In this document: positions 35,261 through 44,082 of the stretch, piece after piece
Layout: each line of letters begins with the position of its first letter
Numbering within the stretch: position 1 is the first letter of the stretch
IMG/VR virus record: IMGVR_UViG_3300032360_000008
Coordinates: 1 to 55,887 of that record
Length of the DNA stretch: 55,887 bases
Direction: 5' to 3' (one strand)
Origin: a virus
Program-made: the position numbers and the translations under genes
The notes under the pieces: model-generated
What the model was told of the DNA's origin: nothing
Seen by the model: only the letters and a program-made list of their open reading frames with translations
Databases searched by the model: none

Positions 35261-37009
35261 ATGGTTCAAAATTATTTAACTATAGAAGATAATTCTACAC
35301 AATTAACAATAGAAGATAACACTACAGGTCTATATATCAATGATACAATAATTAAAGAGTTAATATTCAAGCACGGTGTTATTGGCTCTGTTATTAATCA
35401 AAATGTATTAAAACACAATATAAATTTGCTTGTTGCTAAAGCAATAGAATATCTTACAATAGAAGATAATTTAACCCAATTAACAATAGAGGACAATGCA
35501 ACTGGATTGACAGTAAGAAACAATGGGGATACGTTAAAACACAATATAAATTCAAGTGCAGAAAAATTAGATGTATTAAAACACAACTTGAGAAGTGCAA
35601 TTACTAATGAAAATATATTAAAACATAACTTAATTGAAAAGATAATCAACACGGTATTGGCAAAACATAATATTGATACAAATGTGGTAAAGCCAAATAT
35701 ATTAAAGCACAATATAAGAGCAGAAATAGTAAAGCCAAATATATTAAAACACAATATAAGAGCAGAAATAGTAAACCTAGATATATTGAAACATCAGGTT
35801 ATAGCAAAGGTAATTGTTTCTGATATATTAAAACATCAGGTCATAGAGGCTATCATAAAAGATATTGGTCTAAAGCATAACATTAGAAAGTTTATGAGAG
35901 TTAGTAAGACATTAAAACACTACAACTATGGTGTAGCAGTAAAGTTTAATATTTTGAAACACAATTTAGTTCAAAAGATTATTCCTATAACAAGTTTCAA
36001 GCACAATATACGAACCCTTGTTGCTAAAACTATTGAATATCTTACGATAGAAGACAACTCTACCAGATTGACAATAGAGGATAACACCACAGGAATAGAA
36101 ATAAGCAACAATGCAGACACATTAAAGCACAATATAAGAGGTGCAATAGTAAAACCAAATATATTAAAACACAACTTGAGAAGTGCAACTGTAAACAATA
36201 TTATATTAAAACACACTATAATAGAAAAGATAATCAACTCTGCCATATTAAAACACCAGATCATAGAGGGTATAATTAACTCCAATATATTGAAGCACGA
36301 TATACGAGCCAAGATCATAAACTCAATCATATTAAAACACAGCATGGGTGGAATGGTTATTGTCAGCAGTATATTAAAACATCAGGTTATAGAGGCAATT
36401 ACCAAATCCACAGTAGCCAAACACAACTTGAGAAAGTTTATCGCTGTGAACACAATATTCAAACATTGGTTGTACAACGGTGTAATCAAAGATGTAATTT
36501 TGAAACATAATCTTGGGGGTAAGGTTGTTGTAGATTATATATTGAAACACGACATAAGAGGAATACTCGTAAGTAACCATATATTAAGCCACAACATAAA
36601 CAAGTTTACTTCTAACTTTACAGTTGCTAAACACAACATCAACTTTGGTCTTACTAACAATATAATATTGAAACATAGTGTTATAGCACCATCAAGGGCT
36701 TTCCATATATTGAAGCACGATATACGAGGAATCCTTGTAAATGTAACATCACTTAAACACAATATAAGAGGCACACTTGTAAATACACTTGTACTCAAAC
36801 ATAACATAGTAGGTTCAATTATAAACAACGCTGTATTAAAACACGGTATTACAAGTGCAATATCTATTGCTAAAATACTCAAGCACAATGTAGGTGAAAA
36901 GTTTGCCATGTTGATTCAGAAACGAACTCTAAAACTAAACGATGCAACAAAGTCAATAAACCTTAATAGTGACGAGGGCGATTCAACAAGTGAGGGAAAT
37001 AATACATGA
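35261..37009 (+). CDS. LKH 14-residue repeat protein, 582 aa
   Basis: Residues 30-555 consist of 33 imperfect copies of a 14-residue unit, consensus ILKHNIRxxIVxxN; 32 copies carry KH and one has SH. Three related segments YLTIEDNSTQLTIEDNTTG (near residues 5, 64 and 268) interrupt the array and mark a larger internal duplication. There is no signal peptide, cysteine or obvious catalytic motif. The regular alternation of hydrophobic residues would suit a beta-solenoid, with the histidine on one face. The C-terminus is Asp/Ser/Glu-rich. It is between an adhesin and a BppU-like gene, so it is probably an elongated virion fibre. Not recognised as a known family. Confidence 0.7.
   Translation: MVQNYLTIEDNSTQLTIEDNTTGLYINDTIIKELIFKHGVIGSVINQNVLKHNINLLVAKAIEYLTIEDNLTQLTIEDNATGLTVRNNGDTLKHNINSSAEKLDVLKHNLRSAITNENILKHNLIEKIINTVLAKHNIDTNVVKPNILKHNIRAEIVKPNILKHNIRAEIVNLDILKHQVIAKVIVSDILKHQVIEAIIKDIGLKHNIRKFMRVSKTLKHYNYGVAVKFNILKHNLVQKIIPITSFKHNIRTLVAKTIEYLTIEDNSTRLTIEDNTTGIEISNNADTLKHNIRGAIVKPNILKHNLRSATVNNIILKHTIIEKIINSAILKHQIIEGIINSNILKHDIRAKIINSIILKHSMGGMVIVSSILKHQVIEAITKSTVAKHNLRKFIAVNTIFKHWLYNGVIKDVILKHNLGGKVVVDYILKHDIRGILVSNHILSHNINKFTSNFTVAKHNINFGLTNNIILKHSVIAPSRAFHILKHDIRGILVNVTSLKHNIRGTLVNTLVLKHNIVGSIINNAVLKHGITSAISIAKILKHNVGEKFAMLIQKRTLKLNDATKSINLNSDEGDSTSEGNNT
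35687..35770 (+). repeat. Near-perfect 42-bp tandem repeat inside the LKH gene
   Basis: Two adjacent 42-bp units (35687-35728 and 35729-35770) are almost identical and encode VKPNILKHNIRAEI twice. This shows that the array grows by 42-bp duplication in frame. Confidence 0.75.
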
Positions 37010-37365
37010 GTACAAGAAGACAAGATTTCGGGGTAACCTTTACGGTAAACGTAGGAACTACAAAGTCACTACAACTCACTATATTAGATCCTGATACAGG
37101 TCTTGCAAAGGATCTTTCTAGTACAACATTATATGCTTCTTCAACGGTAAAAATATACAAGCCTGATGGAACACAGATAGGTGCTACAATAAATGCAACC
37201 TTTAGTGACAGGGCAAACGGTATCATGTTGTTTACAATTTCAGGAAGTAGTCAAGGAACATTAGCAAATGCAGGTAACTGGATTGGGGAAATTGAATTTG
37301 TTAATAACGCAGGAGCAACAATAGACCAACAACAATTTGGTATAGACATCAAACAAAGTTTCTAA
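37006..37365 (+). CDS. BppU-like N-terminal domain protein, 119 aa
   Basis: The sequence pattern (GTTKSLQLTILDPDTGLAKDLS, VKIYKPDGTQIG, GIMLFTISGSSQGTLANAGN) matches the beta-sandwich found at the N-terminus of phage baseplate upper proteins. Usually that domain anchors a receptor-binding part; here it stands alone. Overlaps the LKH gene by 4 nt. Confidence 0.65.
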   Translation: MSTRRQDFGVTFTVNVGTTKSLQLTILDPDTGLAKDLSSTTLYASSTVKIYKPDGTQIGATINATFSDRANGIMLFTISGSSQGTLANAGNWIGEIEFVNNAGATIDQQQFGIDIKQSF

Positions 37366-37397
37366 ACACTTATATTATCATTTATTTATTATTTAAT

Positions 37398-37706
37398 ATG
37401 TCAGATATTTCTACACGGGAACACAAGCACATACAAATGACAAAGGCAACATTCCATTCTGAAACCTTAGCACCAATTAAAACAAATGGAATAGCAGGTA
37501 AGCCAAGATTCTCTGTAGAGCCTTTGATATATATCGCTGGTGTCGGTTGGGAGATTGTTGATCCTATGGCAAGTGGCAACGAGTTTATGATAGCATTTTA
37601 TAACTATGTAAGAATTAAGGAACTAATGGGGTATGAGCATACAGGTCATACTTCTGCTGAGATAAAAACAACATTGGAAAATATGTGGGGAGAAAAGATT
37701 GAATGA
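37398..37706 (+). CDS. Hypothetical protein, 102 aa
   Basis: Soluble protein without recognised motifs; a short hydrophobic stretch (IYIAGVGWEIV) is too short for a membrane segment. A CTTATATTA box about 26 bp upstream starts a new operon that continues through the methyltransferases to the primase-helicase. Confidence 0.6.
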   Translation: MSDISTREHKHIQMTKATFHSETLAPIKTNGIAGKPRFSVEPLIYIAGVGWEIVDPMASGNEFMIAFYNYVRIKELMGYEHTGHTSAEIKTTLENMWGEKIE

Positions 37707-38385
37707 AATAATATTAGGAGATTGTCTTGAAAAGATCAAAGATATACCTGATAACTCTATAGATTTAATCATTACAAGTCCTCCTTACGATAACATTGAG
37801 GGTGCAGGGTATGCCATGAAAGGTAAAGATATTTTATTTCTTAAATTATATTCTGATTTTTTAGACAGATTCTTTAATGAAATTTATAGAGTGTTAAAAC
37901 CAACAGGACAATTTTATTTTAATATAAAATCTGGTACTTCTAAAAAAACTTTAATTACACCTCATTGGATTGAAAGACTTGAGTCATTTCAGAAATTCAA
38001 ATTTAAATCATATATAATTTGGAAATATAGTGGTTCGTTTGATTCTACAAAAGCAAGATTTCATTTAGATTATGAAATCATATATCATTTATCAAAGACA
38101 GATGATATTACAATTTATTATGAAGATGGAGAACATGATCCTTTAACTTCTGTATGGAATATTCCACATAATATATCAAAAGATCAAAGAGTACACCCTA
38201 CACAAATGCCTGAATCACTTGCAGAAAAAATGATCAAAAGAGGATCAAAAGAGGGAGATGTAGTATTAGATCCGTTTGCTGGTAGTGGAACTTCATTAGT
38301 TGTAGCAAAAAGACTAGGAAGAAAATATATAGGAATTGAAATTAACCCAACACATTATGAAGGAATTAAGGAACGATTGAATTGA
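37699..38385 (+). CDS. DNA methyltransferase (N4-cytosine/N6-adenine, beta class)
   Basis: 228 aa. Catalytic motif TSPPYDN (about 27-33) comes first and the SAM-binding DPFAGSGT (about 188-195) last, the beta-class order. It shares the opening GDCLEKIK...IDLIITSPPY with the methyltransferase at 39873, so the two are paralogues. The start is TTG, overlapping the previous gene by 8 bp. No restriction endonuclease is fused or adjacent; protection from host restriction or marking of viral DNA is likely. Confidence 0.88.
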   Translation: MNEIILGDCLEKIKDIPDNSIDLIITSPPYDNIEGAGYAMKGKDILFLKLYSDFLDRFFNEIYRVLKPTGQFYFNIKSGTSKKTLITPHWIERLESFQKFKFKSYIIWKYSGSFDSTKARFHLDYEIIYHLSKTDDITIYYEDGEHDPLTSVWNIPHNISKDQRVHPTQMPESLAEKMIKRGSKEGDVVLDPFAGSGTSLVVAKRLGRKYIGIEINPTHYEGIKERLN

Positions 38386-38798
38386 GTAATTTTATAACTA
38401 AGGACAGCGGGGAAAGAAGACAATTCAATACGGGAGCTCAAAGAGATGTTGTTACTGACAAGGGCAGATATGATCTTATATCGCCCATAATGATTGACAG
38501 ATTGGCAAAGTTACTGCAACGTGGTGCAGAAAAATATAACGACAGGAATTGGGAAAAAGGTATGCCATTATCTGTATATATGGATTCGGGGATGAGACAT
38601 TTGTACAAGTTCCTAGAAGGACACAGAGATGAGGATCACTTAATTGCAGCTATTTGGAACTTACAGGCTTTACTTCACATAGAAGAAATGGTAAATAGAG
38701 GGGTATTACCAAAAGACTTATTAGATTTACCAAATTATATCAAACCATGTTCACATTCAAAAACACAAAATATGAAAGAAAAGGATGGATTTTGGTAA
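38382..38798 (+). CDS. MazG-like dNTP pyrophosphohydrolase (DUF5664)
   Basis: 138 aa. Residues 27-110 match the dATP/dGTP diphosphohydrolase-like family: YDLISPIMIDRLAKLLQRGA, EKYNDRNWEKG, MDSGMRHLYKFLEGHRDED, HLIAAIWNLQALL, with acidic metal ligands in the helices. These enzymes hydrolyse nucleoside triphosphates and alter the nucleotide pool during infection. TTG start overlapping the methyltransferase stop by 4 nt. Confidence 0.8.
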   Translation: MSNFITKDSGERRQFNTGAQRDVVTDKGRYDLISPIMIDRLAKLLQRGAEKYNDRNWEKGMPLSVYMDSGMRHLYKFLEGHRDEDHLIAAIWNLQALLHIEEMVNRGVLPKDLLDLPNYIKPCSHSKTQNMKEKDGFW

Positions 38799-38813
38799 AA
38801 GTAGGTGATGATA

Positions 38814-38939
38814 TTGGGTGTTAAATGTAAATATTGTGGATGGAAACCAGAAGAATCTAGTTTCTACTCAACAAGAGAAGATTTTAAAAAAGTTAGCTAC
38901 CATATAAACAAATGTAAAAAAGAATATGAATCAGACTAA
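38814..38939 (+). CDS. Zinc-finger miniprotein, 41 aa
   Basis: CKYC at residues 4-7 and HINKC at about 29-33, a CCHC-type finger. The preferred start is TTG 38814, preceded by AGGTGAT, a good ribosome site; GTG or ATG a few codons upstream are alternatives. Overlaps the next gene by 14 bp. Confidence 0.5.
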   Translation: MGVKCKYCGWKPEESSFYSTREDFKKVSYHINKCKKEYESD

Positions 38940-39201
38940 GAAACATTCTTTGTTAGAATCCATACAGACAGCTGCAATCGCAGCTCCTACTGCTATATTA
39001 ATTCACAAGGCTACACTTATGATAGCAGGTAATAATGCACTAAACAACAACCAAGACCTGTTTGTAACATTGTCATGGGTGTTGTTCTTTCTGCATGGAA
39101 TAATGTGGAAATATATAATTAGAAGAATACATGATCACTATGGATCAAGATTAGATCCTAGAAACATTTATAATACCATAAGGGGTTTAAAATTGAAATG
39201 A
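38926..39201 (+). CDS. Two-TM membrane protein, 91 aa
   Basis: Hydrophobic segments at residues 15-33 and 46-66, followed by a basic C-terminal tail (RRIHDHYGSR). Size and topology resemble small phage membrane proteins of unknown role. Overlaps the nuclease gene by 4 nt. Confidence 0.6.
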   Translation: MNQTKKHSLLESIQTAAIAAPTAILIHKATLMIAGNNALNNNQDLFVTLSWVLFFLHGIMWKYIIRRIHDHYGSRLDPRNIYNTIRGLKLK

Positions 39202-39623
39202 GTAAGGCAAAAAATAATCAGGCAAAGTCATTCTTTTCATACAAAAATGATGATGTAGAACTTGTAGATATTGGTCAGTTCCTTCGTGAAACCACAAAAT
39301 ACAGAGTGGAACGTGAGTGGTATGTATTGTTTAATAAAATAACGGGGGAATATGTTGGGTATCAGGAAACATTTAACGGTAATATAAAATACAAACCTAG
39401 AAATCCTGATCTCATACTAATAGATAAGAAAACAAAAAAGATTATACTAATAGTTGAAATTGATGGTGGGGTGCATGACAAAAAGTTTGCTGATACAGAA
39501 CAGCGTAATGAAGAATATTTCTTGGCAGGTTTGCCATTACTAGCAATTAACAAGTTGGAAATAGAAACTACTATATTTGACTTGGTAGATAAGAAGGTAA
39601 GGGAATATTTAGATGACAATTAA
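39198..39623 (+). CDS. PD-(D/E)XK-type nuclease (DUF559/VSR-like)
   Basis: 141 aa. The core NPDLILIDKKTKKIILIVEIDGGVHD (D near 74, E-x-D near 92-94), followed by QRNEEYFLAGLPLLAI, matches the VSR-like DUF559 endonuclease core. It lies between two DNA methyltransferase genes, so it might cut DNA lacking the viral modification or process branched DNA. Confidence 0.7.
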   Translation: MSKAKNNQAKSFFSYKNDDVELVDIGQFLRETTKYRVEREWYVLFNKITGEYVGYQETFNGNIKYKPRNPDLILIDKKTKKIILIVEIDGGVHDKKFADTEQRNEEYFLAGLPLLAINKLEIETTIFDLVDKKVREYLDDN

Positions 39624-39882
39624 TCTGTATGTAAACAATGGATATAAGGAATATTTAGATCAACTTAAAGTTATTTCAGAAGCAAATAACAAACCATTAT
39701 CAACAGAAATTTGCAAGGCGGTCAAACAATATATACAGAACCTAAATGATGAAAAGGATCTTGTGGCAGAAGATGAGGAATGGAATGAGTTTATTAAAAG
39801 TGCAACTAAAGAACAACTCTATGAAATGAGTAGGGTTATATGTGGGTTGAATGATAGGATAATTCGTAAAGTATGTCAATAA
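39613..39882 (+). CDS. Hypothetical protein, 89 aa, RHH-like N-terminus
   Basis: The first 40 residues (MTINLYVNNGYKEYLDQL, then NKPLSTEICKAVKQYI) fit a strand plus two helices as in ribbon-helix-helix proteins; the rest is acidic and helical. Overlaps both neighbours by about 10 nt. Possible regulator of the methyltransferase-helicase operon. Confidence 0.5.
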   Translation: MTINLYVNNGYKEYLDQLKVISEANNKPLSTEICKAVKQYIQNLNDEKDLVAEDEEWNEFIKSATKEQLYEMSRVICGLNDRIIRKVCQ

Positions 39883-40646
39883 TTAATGGGGATTGTTTAG
39901 AGGAAATGAAAAAACTTTCAGATGAAAATATAGATATTATTATAACAAGTCCACCTTATGAAAAATTAAGAGCATATAACGGATATTCGTTTGACTTTGA
40001 GGGAGTAGCAAAAGAGATTTTTAGAATTATGAAAAAAGGTGGTGTGGTTATATGGGTTGTGTCAGATAGTGTGATAAAAGGAAAAATAAACGGAACAACT
40101 GAATCAGGTATTTCATTCCAACAGGCTTTATATTTTAAAGAATTAGGTTTTAACATACATGACACAATGATATATTCTAAGAAAGGATCATCATTACCTG
40201 ATCCAACTAGATATTTTCAAAAGTTTGAATATATGTTTGTTTTAAGTAAAGGAAAACCTAAGACAATAAATCTAATAAAAGATAGAAAAAATAAAAGTGT
40301 AGGAAAACCTAAGACAACTCATAGTAGAGATGAAAATACTAATAAAATAAATTACTATAATACATATATTACAAAAGAATATGGATTAAGATATAACATT
40401 TGGAATATTAATGAGGGATATATGTTGTCAACTAAAGATAAAATAGCATTTGAACACCCTGCAATATTTCCTGAATCATTGGTAAGAGATCATTTATTAT
40501 CATGGTCTAATGAGGGGGATATGGTATTAGATCCGTTTGCTGGAAGTGGAACTACATTGAAGATAGCAAAAGAATTAAATAGAGAATATATAGGTATAGA
40601 GATAAGTTCTCAATATTGTGATATAATTAAGGAGAGATTAAAATGA
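39873..40646 (+). CDS. DNA methyltransferase (beta class), paralogue of 37699
   Basis: 257 aa with TSPPYEK near residues 28-34 and DPFAGSGTT near 218-226. Compared with the 37699 enzyme it has a longer middle (target recognition) part, so the two should recognise different sequences. Overlaps the primase-helicase gene by 4 nt. Confidence 0.88.
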   Translation: MSIINGDCLEEMKKLSDENIDIIITSPPYEKLRAYNGYSFDFEGVAKEIFRIMKKGGVVIWVVSDSVIKGKINGTTESGISFQQALYFKELGFNIHDTMIYSKKGSSLPDPTRYFQKFEYMFVLSKGKPKTINLIKDRKNKSVGKPKTTHSRDENTNKINYYNTYITKEYGLRYNIWNINEGYMLSTKDKIAFEHPAIFPESLVRDHLLSWSNEGDMVLDPFAGSGTTLKIAKELNREYIGIEISSQYCDIIKERLK

Positions 40647-43075
40647 ACATAGATAAACTAAAAGAAATGGGATTCAATCTCATTCCACTTAAACCAAAGT
40701 CCAAAGAGCCTATTGGTGGTCTTAATTGGAAGCAGTTCCAAGAGGACAAATACACGGGTAGTTACCCTGATAGTTGTAATGTAGGAGTTATATGTGGTCG
40801 TTCAAGTGGTAATGTTTTTGTTGTTGACTTGGATGATACAACATTATATGACGATTACCCAGAGGAAATAAAGAATACATTTACAGTTAAAACAGGTAAG
40901 GGTTATCATATATATTATCACTTTCATGGATTCCCACCACCAAATAAAAAACTAGATGATAAAAGGGGAAGACACATTGATATAAAGTCACAAGGGGGAT
41001 ATGTACTTGCACCAACAAGTGTACACCCAAATGGCAGTATATACACAGCAATAAATGAATCACCAATTATGGACATAAGCATACAGAAACTAAAAGAACA
41101 CCTATCAAAGATGGGATTCAATGTTGAAACCAAGCCTGTAGAGGAAATAGAGGGGGGTATATCAGAAGGTGGTAGAAACGATGCTACTTTCAAGTACGCC
41201 TGTTATCTTATAAGAGATAAGGGATTATTTGGGGAAGCATTAAAGTTAGAGATAGACAACTTAAACCAAAAACATACCCCACCATTACCAGAGTCAGAAT
41301 TAAGTTTAATTATATCACAAGCAGAAAAAGCAGAACATAAAAACATGACAAAGCACATAGTAGATGCAAGGTCAGTTGTTGAGAAACTTTCAAATGCTCC
41401 ACTTAAACTAACAATGCAGGATATAACACCTACCTATGAGAACAAACCAATAGAGTTTGATTGTATGATCACAGCAGTAGGAGAACGTATGACTTATACG
41501 GTTTCAGCAGATTGTAGTTGTGCATTATGTGGTGCTTCCAAGAAAGTATTTTGTGATGACTTGCATATATTACAAATACCATATTGTATGAATGATAAAA
41601 GAGCATACGATATAGATGAGAGTACAAAGATTACAGCATATATACAGCAAATGAGAATACAAGAGTTCCTAGAAACTGCTAGAAATGCCACACCAATAGA
41701 GTTTGATGCAGAGATTACTGATGAAGATGTGGGGGAAGCATTTATTGGAGATAGAAAAACAGTAGTAGCAAGATTCCGTTCAATACCAAAACCAAAGAGT
41801 GCATATAATGATATTGTATTTCAGATAAATCACATGAAAGACTTGGAACAAAAAGAGGGTTGTATGCCTAGTCAGCAGGAGATAGACAAGTGGAGTAAAA
41901 TCAATATATTTGAGAGAGTAACTGCCTCTATTGCACCTGATATATACATTAACCCTAAAATAATAGAGTCATTAATCCTATGGGCTTGTGGTGGTAATAG
42001 TCTTAATGGTAAGCGTGACCTTATCCATTGTGGTATATTGGGAGATGCTCAATTAGGCAAGTCAGATCTATTACTAAAGATGTATAAATTATTGCCCGGT
42101 TCAGGATATACGGTTGGTAGAAATACTTCTGGTGCAGGATTAACTATTGCTATGGTAAAATTATATAATGGCACAATGATTCCAAAAGCAGGATTCTTCC
42201 CACAACACACAGGACACCCATGTATCATAGATGAGATAGACAAAATGAAAAAGGAAGATCACAATTCATGTCTTGAAGTTATGGAGCAACAAACAACCTC
42301 ACAGGCTAAGGCAGGTACAGGTGGTGGTCTTACATTACCTACAAAGTGTCCGTTACTCATAGCAGGTAATCCAAAGAACGGTAAGTTTAACCCAAAATAC
42401 CCACTTGTTATGGACAACTTTGACATGGAAACACCGTTTGTATCTCGATTTGATATTTTATGGCTTCTAGTTGATGAAAATGATCCTGAAAGTGACAAAC
42501 TAATTAGAAAATTTATCAGAAGTTATCAAAGTAGAAAGCAAGATTATATGACAGTTGAGGAATTACAGCGATACTTTGAATATATACGTTCACTTGATGC
42601 AACAGTTCCAGATGAACTAATGGATAGAATAGATGAGTTACATACAAAAATGCGACCACTAAATGTTGACAGCGGTGTTCCTATTGGTTGGAGACAATAT
42701 CATGGGTTATATCGACTACTCACAGCAAGTGCCAAAGCAAATTTGCGTAGTGTAGTTTGTGATGAGGACTTTGAAATTGTTGAGAATATAATAAAAGAAT
42801 CCTACAAGAGTATGAGTATGAACTTGGAAACAGGCAAGAGTAGCGATACTCACAAGAAAACAAGAGATACAAAGAAAGAAACTATTCTATTAACTTGGGG
42901 AGAATGTATGGATGAGTCAATAGATAACACCGTAGACAAGAAAGAGTTCATAGATGCCCTAGCAAAGAAAGATGGATTTAATGCACTTGATGCTCCAATG
43001 GTATTTTCAAAAATGTTAGATAATGGGGATCTTATATATGATAATGATTTAGAAAGGTACAAGAAGGTAAGATAA
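40643..43075 (+). CDS. PrimPol-MCM fusion: primase-polymerase and replicative helicase
   Basis: 810 aa. Residues 1-155 resemble an archaeo-eukaryotic PrimPol domain: GVICGRSSGNVFVVDLDD (acids near 59-61), then GYHIYYHFHG and HIDIKSQGGYVLAPTSVH (near 111-128). Residues 170-235 resemble a PriCT helical linker. Residues 250-400 form an OB-like domain with a C4-type cluster (CSCALCG ... C ... C, near 291-325). Residues 410-700 are an MCM AAA+ motor: Walker A GDAQLGKSDLL near 468, Walker B CIIDEIDK near 528, sensor LIAGNPK near 572, arginine finger SRFDILW near 601. Residues 730-810 look like a small winged helix. One polypeptide could thus unwind and prime the origin. Fusions of this kind are known from a few prophages and plasmids, but are uncommon. 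Confidence 0.9.
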   Translation: MNIDKLKEMGFNLIPLKPKSKEPIGGLNWKQFQEDKYTGSYPDSCNVGVICGRSSGNVFVVDLDDTTLYDDYPEEIKNTFTVKTGKGYHIYYHFHGFPPPNKKLDDKRGRHIDIKSQGGYVLAPTSVHPNGSIYTAINESPIMDISIQKLKEHLSKMGFNVETKPVEEIEGGISEGGRNDATFKYACYLIRDKGLFGEALKLEIDNLNQKHTPPLPESELSLIISQAEKAEHKNMTKHIVDARSVVEKLSNAPLKLTMQDITPTYENKPIEFDCMITAVGERMTYTVSADCSCALCGASKKVFCDDLHILQIPYCMNDKRAYDIDESTKITAYIQQMRIQEFLETARNATPIEFDAEITDEDVGEAFIGDRKTVVARFRSIPKPKSAYNDIVFQINHMKDLEQKEGCMPSQQEIDKWSKINIFERVTASIAPDIYINPKIIESLILWACGGNSLNGKRDLIHCGILGDAQLGKSDLLLKMYKLLPGSGYTVGRNTSGAGLTIAMVKLYNGTMIPKAGFFPQHTGHPCIIDEIDKMKKEDHNSCLEVMEQQTTSQAKAGTGGGLTLPTKCPLLIAGNPKNGKFNPKYPLVMDNFDMETPFVSRFDILWLLVDENDPESDKLIRKFIRSYQSRKQDYMTVEELQRYFEYIRSLDATVPDELMDRIDELHTKMRPLNVDSGVPIGWRQYHGLYRLLTASAKANLRSVVCDEDFEIVENIIKESYKSMSMNLETGKSSDTHKKTRDTKKETILLTWGECMDESIDNTVDKKEFIDALAKKDGFNALDAPMVFSKMLDNGDLIYDNDLERYKKVR

Positions 43076-43371
43076 TGGGCAAACTTAGAGATTTAAGGGA
43101 ACGCAGGGAGCAAATGGAGTGGGATGACTCAGATAGAATAGGTATTGAAGAAGAAATAAACAAGATAGAACAATGGTGTATTGATAATAATAAAGGATTT
43201 GTTACTAAATTAACCACATGGACAAGTGGAAATATGGGGTATAATAAATTATATCCGTGGCATACGGGATATATAGAAGTCAAAGATACTTGGATGGTTG
43301 GTAGTTTAAATGGAAAAGGTCTAAATTATAACCAAGACAAGAGTATTCATTTTTGTGAAAATTGTTCTTAA
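43075..43371 (+). CDS. Hypothetical protein, 98 aa
   Basis: Charged helical N-terminus (1-35) and an aromatic C-terminal half ending in HFCENCS, a single CxxC. Overlaps the helicase gene by 1 nt, so co-translated. No family recognised. Confidence 0.5.
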   Translation: MGKLRDLRERREQMEWDDSDRIGIEEEINKIEQWCIDNNKGFVTKLTTWTSGNMGYNKLYPWHTGYIEVKDTWMVGSLNGKGLNYNQDKSIHFCENCS

Positions 43372-43402
43372 TATTTAAATAGATCATGTATATAAGGTTA
43401 TC

Positions 43403-43513
43403 GTGGAAGAATTAAAACAATTTAATAAAGTCATTAGAGCAGAAGATGCGATGGGTGCAGGTTGTTTAGATAAATGTAAATGCAAACCTCTAAATTTTGA
43501 CAAAGAGGACTAA
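43403..43513 (+). CDS. Cysteine-containing miniprotein, 36 aa
   Basis: 36 residues with a CLDKCKC cluster near the C-terminus. GTG start 25 bp after a TTTAAATA box (43374-43381). The stop overlaps the next gene by 1 nt (TAATG). Function unknown. Confidence 0.45.
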   Translation: MEELKQFNKVIRAEDAMGAGCLDKCKCKPLNFDKED

Positions 43514-44082
43514 TGATAATATTTAAAACCAAAAAGATTGACGAGAAAAAATATAGAGACATTATACAGCGTACAATTATATTAAATGGTCACGATGGAA
43601 CTCATTTATCGGGATATAACGCTTGGAAAAACTTTGATGAAACATGGTCATTATATATTATACCTGTAACAGAACAGGAAGAATATAAGAGATATTATGG
43701 TCATTTAAGAGTAGAGACTTCAGATGGTATTGCGTGGGGAGTAACAGGTCAAAAAGTGATATATATGTTCGTCAATGATTCAGCAAACTCATTCATTATA
43801 CGACAGAACATCATGCCACTTGCCCATGAATTATTACACGCTATATATCAAGATGCAGTTGGAACACAACATATAGTAAGGTTATATGATTCACCAGAAG
43901 GCAAAGCAGGAACAAGTGGTGCAAGAGCAACAGTTATTGTTCACGATAATTGGTATGGTTCAAAGGACACAATCAAGATATGGATTCGTTGGGGGTTAAT
44001 TTGGTTGCCAATAACTATACCATATATACCAATAAAGAAAGCAAAGGAAATTTACAATATAGATACATTACCATTGAGTTAG
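43513..44082 (+). CDS. HELLH zinc metallopeptidase-like protein
   Basis: 189 aa. AHELLHAIYQ near residues 107-116 is a perfect HExxH zinc-protease motif, in a helix as expected. A hydrophobic segment near 157-175 (WGLIWLPITIPYIPI) could attach to membrane. The third zinc ligand is not certain. It might act on host proteins or in lysis or entry. Its end overlaps the PolB gene by 15 bp, convergent. Confidence 0.65.
   Translation: MIIFKTKKIDEKKYRDIIQRTIILNGHDGTHLSGYNAWKNFDETWSLYIIPVTEQEEYKRYYGHLRVETSDGIAWGVTGQKVIYMFVNDSANSFIIRQNIMPLAHELLHAIYQDAVGTQHIVRLYDSPEGKAGTSGARATVIVHDNWYGSKDTIKIWIRWGLIWLPITIPYIPIKKAKEIYNIDTLPLS

Noticed and set aside
35398-36909. Minus-strand frames opposite the LKH gene, with repeated CFN motifs
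   Set aside because: They are mirror images of the 42-bp coding repeat (LKHN read backwards gives a CFNI pattern), not separate genes.
35261-37009. CRISPR-like array from regularly spaced repeats
   Set aside because: The repeats are in frame, contiguous, of 42 bp without unique spacers, and encode protein.
25212-37365. Diversity-generating retroelement acting on the adhesins
   Set aside because: No reverse transcriptase or template repeat was found; the duplicated cassettes are explained by ordinary duplication.
38382-38798. Evidence for 2-aminoadenine (Z) genome synthesis from the MazG-like enzyme
   Set aside because: No PurZ or DatZ-like gene is present; the enzyme alone is not sufficient evidence.
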